Of a stretch of DNA of 51,184 bases, positions 43,521-51,184 are shown one piece after another. The stretch lies in assembly GCA_021299835.1 (NCBI GenBank), contig JAJTER010000025.1:1-51184 (forward strand), written 5' to 3'. A model generated the notes under the pieces. The model was not told the DNA's origin and ran no database searches. It worked only from the letters and a program-made list of their open reading frames with translations. Source of the stretch: Saprospiraceae bacterium (lineage in GTDB: Bacteria > Bacteroidota > Bacteroidia > Chitinophagales > Saprospiraceae). How positions within the stretch are numbered: position 1 is the stretch's first letter; each line of letters begins with the position of its first letter. The translations under genes were made by a program, and so were the position numbers.

Positions 43521-43868
43521 ATGGCGATTATGATAACAGATGAATGCATTAATTGCGGGGCATGTGAACCAGAATGCCCAAATAATGCTATTTATGAAGG
43601 TGGAATGGAATGGGCTATTTCTGATGGAACAACCCTTTCAGGTCAGTTTACCTTAGAAAATGGAGAAGTTATTTCTGCTTTAGATAAAAATACCCCCGTA
43701 TCAGATGATTATTATTATATCGTATCTGATAAATGTACTGAGTGCGTTGGCTTTCATGAAGAACCCCAATGTGCGGCAGTCTGTCCTGTTGATTGTTGCG
43801 TTCCCGACCCAATCCATGAAGAATCAGAAGAAACCCTTTTGGCACGTAAAGAAAAATTGCACTTATAG
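43521..43868 (+). CDS. 4Fe-4S dicluster ferredoxin
   Basis: A 115-aa cytoplasmic electron carrier. The first cluster motif is CINCGACEPECP (CxxCxxCxxxCP). The second is split by an insertion: CTECVGFHEEPQCAAVCPVDC (CxxC, then x8, C, x3, CP), the arrangement of the YfhL/Allochromatium-type 2[4Fe-4S] ferredoxins with an insert between the second and third cysteines. A ~55-residue loop (GGMEWAISDGTTLSGQF...) separates the motifs, longer than in clostridial forms but usual in Bacteroidota. It is preceded by a near-perfect promoter. The SDR gene follows 40 nt later and may share the transcript. Confidence 0.92.
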   Translation: MAIMITDECINCGACEPECPNNAIYEGGMEWAISDGTTLSGQFTLENGEVISALDKNTPVSDDYYYIVSDKCTECVGFHEEPQCAAVCPVDCCVPDPIHEESEETLLARKEKLHL

Positions 43869-43908
43869 GTTAAACTAACGTTCCAACTCTTATCTTTAGG
43901 ATTAAAAA

Positions 43909-44673
43909 ATGTCAGAAACATTATTTGATCTTTCAGGCAAGGTGGCCATTGTCACAGGTGCAAGCCGGGGTATAGGTGAATCCATAGCCGAAAAATTAGG
44001 ATTAGCTGGTGCAAAAATAGTTATTTCAGGAAGAAAACAAGAAGCACTAATTCTTAGTTCCCAAAAATTAGTAGATTTAGGTATTGATTGTCAATATTTT
44101 GCCAGCAATAATGGCGTTGAAAGTGATAATCAAGCCTTGGTAGATTTTACGCTCCAAACCTTTGGAGCGGTAGATATCTTAGTGAATAATTCAGCATCAA
44201 ATCCAGTTTTTGGACCTGTAGAACAAACAGAAAGCTGGGCCTTCGATAAAATTATGTCGGTTAATCTAAGAGGTCCTTTTGATTTGTCAAAAATGGTATT
44301 AACCAGTTTCAAAGAAAGAGGGGGCGGTGTAATTCTTAATATAAGCAGTATTGGAGGATTAAGACCCGAACCAGGATTAGGTATCTACAGCGTAAGTAAA
44401 GCTGCTTTGATATCATTATCAAAGGTTATGGCTAAAGAATGGGGACAATATAACGTCAGAGTTAATACAATATGTCCAGGACTCATTCAAACAAAATTCA
44501 GTGAGGCTTTATGGACAAATGATAAAATTATGAAAATGATGCTACACCAATTACCTCTGGCCAGAATTGGTTCACCAGAAGAGATAGCAGCATTGGCACT
44601 ATATTTAGCATCACCAGCTTCATCTTACTCTACAGGGGCTGTTTTTACCGCTGACGGAGGCTACACAATTTAA
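43909..44673 (+). CDS. Short-chain dehydrogenase/reductase
   Basis: A 254-aa classical SDR with a Rossmann fold and NAD(P)H cofactor. The cofactor glycine motif is TGASRGIGE (17-25), NNSAS is at 93-97, the catalytic serine is in LNISSIGG (S146/S147), and the catalytic pair is Y160 and K164 in YSVSKAAL. The C-terminal CPGLIQTKFS and STGAVFTADGGYTI are standard. R42 after the second strand (SGRKQ) suggests NADPH. It resembles the DHRS4/FabG group, but the substrate cannot be told. Its stop overlaps the next start (TAATG). Confidence 0.9.
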   Translation: MSETLFDLSGKVAIVTGASRGIGESIAEKLGLAGAKIVISGRKQEALILSSQKLVDLGIDCQYFASNNGVESDNQALVDFTLQTFGAVDILVNNSASNPVFGPVEQTESWAFDKIMSVNLRGPFDLSKMVLTSFKERGGGVILNISSIGGLRPEPGLGIYSVSKAALISLSKVMAKEWGQYNVRVNTICPGLIQTKFSEALWTNDKIMKMMLHQLPLARIGSPEEIAALALYLASPASSYSTGAVFTADGGYTI

Positions 44674-45617
44674 TGTATATGAAAAATCTATTGAAATATA
44701 GCCTATCTGCCATTACGGCCTTTCTTATTATTGTCATAGCCATTTATTGGAAAAATGATATTGATTTAAATGAGCTGAAAGATAAGTATGCTTACCCTTC
44801 TTCCTCTTTCATTTCTATAGATGGCATAAATGTGCATTATCGGGATGTGGGAAAAGGGGAAGCGATCCTATTGATACATGGAACAGGGGCATCTTTACAT
44901 ACCTGGGAAAAATGGATAGATATTTTATCACCAGGCTATCGGGTTATTTCATTTGATTTACCTGGTTTTGGACTTACCGGCCCCGATCCAAATCATAATT
45001 ATCAAATTTCCAGATATACGGTGATTTTAGATAGTCTTATGGTTAAACTAAAGGTAGATTCATTTCATATTGCCGGTAATTCTTTGGGGGGTCTGGTTGC
45101 ATGGCGTTATACCACTCAGTTTCCTCAAAAGATTTTAACCCTAAATCTGATAGATGCCGCAGGTTTGCCGCAACCTGGAAAAAAGCCGCCCTTTATTTTT
45201 CAACTGGCAAAACTTCCGGTTCTTTCAACCTTAATGCAGAAGGTAACGCCTAAAAGCATTATCAAAAATTCTATGCTGGATGTTTATAAAAATGACCAAT
45301 TAGTTACTGAAAAATTGATTGACCGATATTTTGAATTGTCTCTAAAAGAGGGAAATAGAACAGCCTTTGTAAAAAGAATGAGTCAATTAAACGAAAAGTT
45401 AGATATCAATGATTTGAAAAGAATTACCGCACCCGTTCTTATACAATGGGGAAAAGATGACCGTTGGATTCCTTTAGCTAAAGGATATGAGTTCAAAAAA
45501 ATAATCCCCAAGGCCGAATTAAAAATATATAATAGTGGTCATGTTCCGATGGAAGAAAATCCGATGGAAACGGTAGAGGACTATATGATATTTCTAAAGA
45601 AAAGTAAAGAGGATTAA
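44673..45617 (+). CDS. Alpha/beta hydrolase with N-terminal membrane anchor
   Basis: A 314-aa hydrolase. An N-terminal hydrophobic stretch (about 7-25, LKYSLSAITAFLIIVIAIYW) should anchor or export it. The oxyanion region is LLIHGTGASLHTWEKW. The nucleophile is S137 in GNSLGG, the acid is in WGKDDRWIP and the histidine in SGHVPMEENP. The fold is that of epoxide hydrolases, dienelactone-type esterases and haloperoxidases. The substrate is unknown. Its start overlaps the SDR stop by one base, so translation is coupled and the two may act on the same metabolite. Confidence 0.88.
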   Translation: MYMKNLLKYSLSAITAFLIIVIAIYWKNDIDLNELKDKYAYPSSSFISIDGINVHYRDVGKGEAILLIHGTGASLHTWEKWIDILSPGYRVISFDLPGFGLTGPDPNHNYQISRYTVILDSLMVKLKVDSFHIAGNSLGGLVAWRYTTQFPQKILTLNLIDAAGLPQPGKKPPFIFQLAKLPVLSTLMQKVTPKSIIKNSMLDVYKNDQLVTEKLIDRYFELSLKEGNRTAFVKRMSQLNEKLDINDLKRITAPVLIQWGKDDRWIPLAKGYEFKKIIPKAELKIYNSGHVPMEENPMETVEDYMIFLKKSKED

Positions 45618-45634
45618 ATAATAACCCTCTTTAC
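45604..45634. terminator. Probable bidirectional terminator between convergent genes
   Basis: A 9-bp inverted repeat, GTAAAGAGG (45604-45612) with CCTCTTTAC (45626-45634), has a 13-nt AT-rich loop. The minus strand continues with TTTTCTTT. It covers the stop codon of the hydrolase and ends the M28 gene coming the other way. Confidence 0.5.
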
Positions 45635-45642
45635 TCCCATAA

Positions 45643-47142
45643 TTAAAGTTTATTCTGGTCTCTTGGAATAGAATCCGTTCTATTAGCAATTTCCCAGGCA
45701 GTATAATAAACTAATTGCGCTCTTTTTGCCATTAAAGGATAGTTAATTTTGTCAGGAGTATCCGTTGCCTGATGATAATCAGGGTGAACGCCATTAAAAT
45801 AAAATATAATGGGCACTCCTTTTTCAGCAAAATTATAATGATCTGAACGATAATAAAAACGGTTAGGATCGTTGGGATCATTGTATGTGTAATCTAACTT
45901 TAGATTGGTATATTTTTTATTGGCAGTTTCACTAATTGGTCTTAATGCAGAACTTAATTTATCGTCACCGATAATATAAACATAGTTACTTGAATCAGCA
46001 TCCTTTAGATAGGGATCACCAATTCTTCCAATCATATCAATATTGAGGTCACACACTGTCTTTTCCAAAGGAATAATTGGGTTATCAGCATAATAAGCGG
46101 ATCCCCAAAGACCTTTCTCCTCACCAGAAACAAGCATAAAGGCCATACTTCTTCTGGGGCCTTTCCCCGCTTTTTTCGCTTCAGAAAAAGCTCTGGCCAG
46201 TGTCAAAATACTAACTGTCCCAGACCCGTCATCATCAGCACCGTAGAAAATTTTATCGGCAGATTTTCCAACATGGTCATAATGAGCAGTTAACATCACG
46301 ACTTCGTCCTTTAAATCGGTACCTTCTATAAAACCAATCACATTGGTTGTTTCCTCCGTATTGGTTTGTTTTAAAAGATTAAAGGACATTTTAGTAGAAA
46401 ATGAGTGTTTAAGCACGCCATTTCTCGCTTCTGCTAAAAGTTCCTCATACGATTTACCCGTAATTTCCTTTGCAACATTTCCTTTGATAGTAATTAAATT
46501 AGGAAGATTTACTTTTTTATAAAGATTCAAATAATGCCTTGGACCTCCACCTCTCATTTGAATAGAAAGATTTTGTTGAACCTGTAAAACGGCAATGGCG
46601 CCATATTGAGCGGCAATAGCTTGTTTATTTACAAAATTTCCACGTCCTGCACCTGGGTTAGGCGTTCCTGCCATGACCATTACAATTTTTCCCTTAACAT
46701 CGAGCCCTTTATAATCGTTACGCGTAGAATCAGACATTCCATAACCAACAAAAACTACTTCTGACGCATGTAATTGAGCGGAATAATTATTAGGATTCAT
46801 TTGAAAATCTTCGCCTGAAACATAATTTTGACTGTTTACAGAGAAAGAGGATGCCAAAATGGAGTCCAGATAAAGTGCATAAGGCATTTGATACTTACCA
46901 TTGGCAATGGGTTGTAACCCCATGGCAATAAACTCAGATTCTAAATAAGCTGCTGCTTTTTTCAAGCCTGCAGAAGGGGTATTCCTACCCTCCATTTCCG
47001 GACCTGCAATAACATAAAGTTGTTTTTTTAATTCCGCTGCTGAAATAATGGTTGAAAAGTCCATCGCCGATTTATCTTTCTTTTGAGCCCATAAAAAACT
47101 CGTAGAAAATAAAATCGTCAGAACCAGTAATAATTGCTTCAT
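45643..47142 (-). CDS. Secreted M28 family peptidase with PA domain
   Basis: A 499-aa exported zinc aminopeptidase. The signal peptide is residues 1-20 (ending FLWAQ). A protease-associated domain spans about 120-225 (EVVFVGYGMSD, GKIVMVMAGTPNPG, GAIAVLQVQQ). The catalytic domain has all ligands: H287 in TAHYDH, D303 in GADDDGSG, E341 (base) and E342 in SGEEKG, D369 in NIDMIG and H457 in YHQATDTPDK. SDHYNFAEKGVP is also typical. Unlike the M28 protein at 1409, its zinc site is complete. It stops next to a hairpin shared with the convergent hydrolase. The MFS gene upstream is 22 nt away on the same strand. Confidence 0.93.
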   Translation of the reverse strand: MKQLLLVLTILFSTSFLWAQKKDKSAMDFSTIISAAELKKQLYVIAGPEMEGRNTPSAGLKKAAAYLESEFIAMGLQPIANGKYQMPYALYLDSILASSFSVNSQNYVSGEDFQMNPNNYSAQLHASEVVFVGYGMSDSTRNDYKGLDVKGKIVMVMAGTPNPGAGRGNFVNKQAIAAQYGAIAVLQVQQNLSIQMRGGGPRHYLNLYKKVNLPNLITIKGNVAKEITGKSYEELLAEARNGVLKHSFSTKMSFNLLKQTNTEETTNVIGFIEGTDLKDEVVMLTAHYDHVGKSADKIFYGADDDGSGTVSILTLARAFSEAKKAGKGPRRSMAFMLVSGEEKGLWGSAYYADNPIIPLEKTVCDLNIDMIGRIGDPYLKDADSSNYVYIIGDDKLSSALRPISETANKKYTNLKLDYTYNDPNDPNRFYYRSDHYNFAEKGVPIIFYFNGVHPDYHQATDTPDKINYPLMAKRAQLVYYTAWEIANRTDSIPRDQNKL

Positions 47143-47164
47143 AAAAATTTATTTGTAGTTAAAA

Positions 47165-48493
47165 TTAAACAGATTTTACTTTAAGCACCGTAAATGCGCC
47201 TAAAATCATAAATACACCGGCGAATAATAGGGCATAAATAGCATTATTATTATAGGCATATTTAACAACTAAACCTCCAAATACGCCGTTCACAATTTGA
47301 GGTAAGGTGATAAAAAAATTAAATATCCCCATATAAATCCCCATTTTCCCCGCTGGAATTGATCCTGCTAATAAGGCGTAAGGCATAGCAAGTATAGAAG
47401 CCCAGGCTATTCCTACACCAATCATACAGTATATTAATTGGTCTGGTGAAGTACAAAAATAAATACCAATTAGCCCTATTCCACCTGCAATCAAAGAAAA
47501 AGCATGGGTCCATTGTTTTCCTATTTTAAGGGCAATAAAAGGGAGCAATAAGGCATAGAAAGTAGCGACCAGGTTATACATTCCAAAGGCTTTTCCTACC
47601 TCATCCCCTGCTTTGTTAAAAGCCAGGCTATGGGTGTCATCAATAGCTAATCCATATATATGATGGGCTACTGCTGGCGTGGTGAAAACCCACATACTAA
47701 ATAAGGCAAACCAGCTAAAAAACTGAACTAATCCCAATTGCTTCATCGTTGAAGGCATTGCTTTAAAATCATGGAAAATATTAATTAAACCCTGTTTTTC
47801 TTCTTTTGCTTCCCCATGATACAGTTTATATTCCTCCGGTGGATATTCCTTTGCAAAAATTAAAGTAACTAATATGGCACCAAAAAACACCATAGCACCA
47901 ATGTAAAAAGACCAGATAACATTAGGTGCTACTCCCCCATTTACCCCTTCTCTGCTAAATCCAAAATAATCAGCTAAAATAGAAGGTAAATAGGATCCGG
48001 CAACAGCTCCGACGCCTATCAAAAAGGTCTGAATACTAAATCCAAACGTATTCTGATCTACTCTTAAATTATCTGCAACAAGTGCTCTGAATGGCTCCAT
48101 CGCAACATTAATACTGGCATCCATTATCATTAAAATACCTGCACCAATAAGTAAGGCTGACTTAATTGATAAGAAAATATCTGCATTAGGCAAAAAAATC
48201 AGGGCCAGACAAGATAAAATGGTACCTACTAAAAAAAATGGTTTTCGTCGACCCAATCTATTCCATGTCCTATCGCTGTAATAACCAACCAAGGGCTGAA
48301 CTAACATGCCCGTTAAAGGCGCAACTAACCAAAACCAAGATAATTCATGGACATCTGCACCAAAATTTTGTAAAATTCTTGAAGCATTCCCATTTTGTAG
48401 AGCAAATCCAAATTGGATACCTAAAAATCCAAAACTCATGGAAAATATCTGCCAGAAATTCATTCTGGGTTTTTCTTTCAGTGCAGTACTCAT
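47165..48493 (-). CDS. MFS sugar transporter, SLC45/GPH-like
   Basis: A 442-aa inner-membrane transporter with 12 predicted spans. The N-terminal half contains SMSFGFLGIQFGFALQNGNASRI-type sequence and YYSDRTWNRLGRRKPF, the loop 2-3 motif (D-R-x(4)-GRRxP) of the GPH/SLC45 branch, which imports sucrose, maltose or other glycosides. A cytoplasmic loop at about 220-250 is charged (KEYPPEEYKLYHGEAKEEK). The C-terminal half ends FTVLKVKSV. Similar proteins in this phylum lie beside maltose or glycan genes, but here the neighbours are a peptidase and a COG0523 GTPase, so the substrate stays open. Confidence 0.87.
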   Translation of the reverse strand: MSTALKEKPRMNFWQIFSMSFGFLGIQFGFALQNGNASRILQNFGADVHELSWFWLVAPLTGMLVQPLVGYYSDRTWNRLGRRKPFFLVGTILSCLALIFLPNADIFLSIKSALLIGAGILMIMDASINVAMEPFRALVADNLRVDQNTFGFSIQTFLIGVGAVAGSYLPSILADYFGFSREGVNGGVAPNVIWSFYIGAMVFFGAILVTLIFAKEYPPEEYKLYHGEAKEEKQGLINIFHDFKAMPSTMKQLGLVQFFSWFALFSMWVFTTPAVAHHIYGLAIDDTHSLAFNKAGDEVGKAFGMYNLVATFYALLLPFIALKIGKQWTHAFSLIAGGIGLIGIYFCTSPDQLIYCMIGVGIAWASILAMPYALLAGSIPAGKMGIYMGIFNFFITLPQIVNGVFGGLVVKYAYNNNAIYALLFAGVFMILGAFTVLKVKSV

Positions 48494-48582
48494 AATTATT
48501 TTAATAAATCTAAATCAAATTGATGATAAAATTTGTTCCACAAGTTACAAATCTTACTCAATGAAATGTTCTAAATTTTAAT

Positions 48583-49539
48583 ATGAAAAAGAAAATTCCT
48601 GTCCATATTATTACTGGTTTTTTAGGATCTGGAAAAACGACCTTCTTAAATCATTTTTTAAAAAGTAAAAATAACGAACGTATCGTTGTTATTGAGAACG
48701 AAATTGGAAAAATTAATATCGATGGAGCTACTTTAGTTACCAATACAAATGATATTATCGAGCTGACAGCTGGCTGTATTTGTTGTTCTTTAAACGATGA
48801 ACTTTTTGATGTGCTCGAAGAACTGTATGTAAAAAAAGACGTGATTGACAGAATCTTAATTGAAACAACTGGCATTGCAGATCCAGGAGCCATAGCATCT
48901 ACTTTTCTTAATCATCCAGCAGTTATAAAAGATTTTGAACTGATAAATGTTATTGGCGTTATCGACGCTCTTTTTATTGAAATCTGGCTTTCCGAAACGG
49001 AAGAGGCCATCAGGCAAATTGCCGCTTCTGATATCTTGTTGCTTAATAAAACAGACCAAATATCAAATGAGGCTAAGAAAAATGAAATAACTGCCTTATT
49101 ATCAAACATCAATCCTTTAGCAACCATTTTGTGTGGTGCATTTGGAGCTTTTCCTATTGCTGATATACTGGAAAGACATCATGAGCTACTTCCTGAAATT
49201 AAACTGAATAATGTATCGGGCGAGTTAAATAATATACACCAAAAAATAACTACTTATTCCTTTACGTTTAATGAGCCTTTTGTGTTGGCAAAGTTGAATT
49301 TTGAAATAAACAGATTACTATTCCTAAGTTATCACCAGATTTATAGGATTAAAGGAATCATTGCCATTGAAAAATATCCGGTAAAATTGCTGTTTCAAAC
49401 AGTAAAAACACAAATAAATTATAGTGACGGTAAACTTTGGACAAATGATGAGCCTCGAATAAGTAAAATAGTCGTTATAGGCAAAAACATAAATAAAGAT
49501 AGTATGCACAAATTCTTTCAGAAATGCCAGTCTGTATAA
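48583..49539 (+). CDS. CobW/COG0523 G3E-family metal-chaperone GTPase
   Basis: A 318-aa GTPase. Walker A is GFLGSGKT (12-19), the switch region ENEIG (38-42), the metal-binding CxCC is C65-I-C67-C68 (GCICCSL) and the base-recognition motif is LLNKTD. The C-terminal CobW_C domain (about 220-318) is shorter than average and lacks a histidine-rich tail. The family moves zinc or cobalt to client proteins, often when zinc is scarce (ZNG1/YciC type). It is convergent with a TonB-dependent receptor 3 nt away, and divergent from the MFS gene. The metal is an inference from the family; the sequence cannot distinguish zinc from cobalt. Confidence 0.9.
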   Translation: MKKKIPVHIITGFLGSGKTTFLNHFLKSKNNERIVVIENEIGKINIDGATLVTNTNDIIELTAGCICCSLNDELFDVLEELYVKKDVIDRILIETTGIADPGAIASTFLNHPAVIKDFELINVIGVIDALFIEIWLSETEEAIRQIAASDILLLNKTDQISNEAKKNEITALLSNINPLATILCGAFGAFPIADILERHHELLPEIKLNNVSGELNNIHQKITTYSFTFNEPFVLAKLNFEINRLLFLSYHQIYRIKGIIAIEKYPVKLLFQTVKTQINYSDGKLWTNDEPRISKIVVIGKNINKDSMHKFFQKCQSV

Positions 49540-49542
49540 ATA

Positions 49543-51184
49543 TTATTCCGGCTTAAAAGGAGCGAATGAAATACCAAAGAATATAGTCCTTGGTCTGGAA
49601 GGTCCATAAATATAGCCCGCATCTCTTTGTACTCCTCTATCAAAATCCTTCTGATAAGCATTGAAAATATTTTGAATGCCCATTGATAAAGTTAAAGGCA
49701 TCGTCTTATGGAGGTGCCATTCTTTGCTCATTTTAAAGTTTACCTCTAAAAATGACCTGGTATTAACCCATACAGGAAACTCATTATCGACATCAATTAT
49801 GTGTTTTACCTGCATAGACCCCGTATAAACACTTGATAGTGAGAAGCTCCATTCATGAAATGGACGCCAGTCCATGCTTAAGAACCCATATACATTTGGG
49901 GTTCTTAAGAGTCGGTCGGTTGACACAACACTATCCTTATTACTTTCGGTAACAATACCAGGAGACCAGATTATTTCCCTTTCGTCATACAAAGCCCGTT
50001 GAACCGTAGCTCCCCCTTGAATAATCCATTTCCTGGTAATTGCTATATTGGACTCAAAATTTAATCCAAAAACCCTTGCTCCTGAACCATTTCTTTTTGT
50101 AACCACCCCAATACCATTTGGCAATTCAATCTGATCACTCAAAATAAACGGATCTGATAGTGTAATATGAAATCCATCCACAATAAAATTACCCTCAACG
50201 GAGCCTTTTCTCCAATTATAATCGAAAGAGGCGTTCCAGGAACGAGAAGTTTCTGTTTTTAAATCCTGATCGAGCTGGGTGAATAATGCGGCACCTCCTA
50301 CGGTTTCAATATGCAAGTCTTCATTAAACGCTTGGGGTGCCCTGTAACCCTGTGAATAAGAAACTCTTAATTTTAAACTGCTATTTAGATTTTTTAACAC
50401 ACTAAAACGTGGTACGAAAGGTGCCATTCTTTTAATCTGGCTGAAATCATAATTATCCAACAAATAAATTCCATCAATGCTTAAAGGGTCTAAGCGACCT
50501 CCTGCAAGAAAAGTCCATGAATCTGCTGGCTTCCATTGTAACTGTGCATAGGTACCGAAAGTATTGACCGTTTGATTAATACTTCTGTTATACCCCGGCA
50601 TTCTATCTGAAACCTTATTATGAACCCACTCATTTCCAGCGGTCAATGAAAATCCACCATCCAGCTCAGCTGAAATTTGCCAACCAGCAGCCAAAGCCAT
50701 ATCCTTTGATACACCATAAGCATTAATAGCCTGCAGCTGAGGCAAGCCTACATTACTTCCAGTCGTCAGAATACTTCCTCCAGAACCATAGTAACTACCC
50801 CTATTTGTTTGTTGCAATGAACTATATACTGAAATTTTTCTTGAATTATCTCTAGAATAATATTCATAAGAAATACCCCCACCGTTTATATCATGATTAA
50901 GCTGTTCTGCCAAAGAAGCCTGGTGAGGCTGTACATCAAAATCTCCGCCACCTCTTCTGAACTCTTTCATGAAAAGTAAATTCCAACTCAACCTACTTCT
51001 TTCCGACGGTTTCCAATAAGCATCAGCGCCCAGCGTAAGATTATTTAGTTTTGTCATTTCAGATAATCCATCTTCATTGGCGTCCCAGGGATTTCTTGAC
51101 CTATTAAAACCAAAAAAAGTTATGCCTCTATCTAGCTGGTCTGAAACGAGAGAACCATTGACAGATAAAGATTTATCTGCATTT
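49543..51184 (-). CDS. TonB-dependent receptor, C-terminal part (5' end beyond window)
   Basis: The frame is open to the window edge (the codons before 51057 read ADKSLSVNGSLVSDQLDRG and on), so the ATG at 51057 is internal and the N-terminal plug lies outside. About 546 residues of the 22-strand barrel are seen, with alternating aromatic strands (RLSWNLLFMKEFRR, LRVSYSQGYRAPQAFNEDLH, WNASFDYNWRKGSVEGNF). SYSQGYRAPQ is typical of receptors for vitamin B12 and siderophores (BtuB/CirA-like). It ends with a terminal aromatic region (RPRTIFFGISFAPFKPE). No SusD partner is next to it, so it is unlikely to be a SusC glycan transporter. The neighbouring COG0523 GTPase hints at metal uptake. Confidence 0.9.
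   Translation of the reverse strand, partial: NADKSLSVNGSLVSDQLDRGITFFGFNRSRNPWDANEDGLSEMTKLNNLTLGADAYWKPSERSRLSWNLLFMKEFRRGGGDFDVQPHQASLAEQLNHDINGGGISYEYYSRDNSRKISVYSSLQQTNRGSYYGSGGSILTTGSNVGLPQLQAINAYGVSKDMALAAGWQISAELDGGFSLTAGNEWVHNKVSDRMPGYNRSINQTVNTFGTYAQLQWKPADSWTFLAGGRLDPLSIDGIYLLDNYDFSQIKRMAPFVPRFSVLKNLNSSLKLRVSYSQGYRAPQAFNEDLHIETVGGAALFTQLDQDLKTETSRSWNASFDYNWRKGSVEGNFIVDGFHITLSDPFILSDQIELPNGIGVVTKRNGSGARVFGLNFESNIAITRKWIIQGGATVQRALYDEREIIWSPGIVTESNKDSVVSTDRLLRTPNVYGFLSMDWRPFHEWSFSLSSVYTGSMQVKHIIDVDNEFPVWVNTRSFLEVNFKMSKEWHLHKTMPLTLSMGIQNIFNAYQKDFDRGVQRDAGYIYGPSRPRTIFFGISFAPFKPE

Noticed and set aside
51055-51057. ATG at 51057 as the start of the TonB receptor
   Set aside because: The frame stays open upstream to the window edge with barrel-like sequence, and no signal peptide or plug follows this Met.
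1-51184. CRISPR arrays, tRNA/rRNA genes, insertion sequences
   Set aside because: No evenly spaced direct repeats, cloverleaf-like intergenic sequence, transposase or terminal inverted repeats were seen. Intergenic gaps are all short.
49543-51184. SusC-type glycan transporter
   Set aside because: No SusD gene is adjacent, and the barrel motifs resemble B12/siderophore receptors more than SusC.

Overview
The window reads as one contiguous stretch of a Bacteroidota chromosome, most likely a Saprospiria/Chitinophagia-type lineage, although the rank below phylum is only a guess. The evidence is low GC, a secreted protein with a C-terminal type IX secretion (T9SS) sorting domain, a TonB-dependent receptor, a PorT-like outer-membrane barrel, promoters of the Bacteroidota form TTTG-N17-19-TAnnTTTG, and start sites with almost no Shine-Dalgarno sequence. 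Coding density is very high. No stretch above 300 bases lacks a gene, and I saw no tRNA, rRNA, CRISPR array, insertion sequence or phage structural gene.

Layout. 1-5199 (minus): three exported hydrolases in a row, namely an M14 carboxypeptidase cut by the window edge, an M28 peptidase and a penicillin-acylase-type Ntn hydrolase. 5299-8312: a TRAP uptake system with its binding protein convergent to the two permease genes. 8440-11517 (minus): prfB with its programmed +1 frameshift, a two-domain FKBP lipoprotein and an NrnA-like phosphoesterase. 11589-16089: ndk, mutS2, aroC and a small metallophosphoesterase. 16086-18094 (minus): an ECF sigma factor, a one-TM probable anti-sigma factor and a DUF4097-like protein. 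18200-21777: an outer-membrane barrel gene, then engB, a PlsB-like acyltransferase and a DEDDh exonuclease. 21790-26690: acyl-CoA carboxylase beta subunit, an aminotransferase and oligopeptidase B.

26728-29712 is the accessory island. It holds an 847-residue protein with an N-terminal eCIS-core (DUF4157) domain carrying HEAWH, an Ala/Glu-rich coiled coil and a hydrophobic C-terminal region, followed 9 nt later by a small unrecognised protein. This is the best candidate for an undescribed effector-plus-partner pair. No contractile-injection structural genes lie nearby.

29714-34093: nth, purM, an M23 peptidase gene that looks broken by an internal deletion with a frameshift, algH/yqgE and fabD. 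34248-36028: a LytS/LytTR two-component pair. 36075-38522: the T9SS cargo protein. 38624-43384: an unrecognised helical protein, dapB and mutS. 43521-45617: ferredoxin, SDR and alpha/beta hydrolase. 45643-51184: a PA-domain M28 peptidase, a SLC45/GPH-like sugar transporter, a COG0523 metal GTPase and the C-terminal part of a TonB-dependent receptor that runs off the window.

Together the genes suggest a free-living heterotroph that degrades peptides outside the cytoplasm, imports organic acids and sugars, and carries a normal set of replication-repair and biosynthesis genes with one secreted-effector-like insertion.
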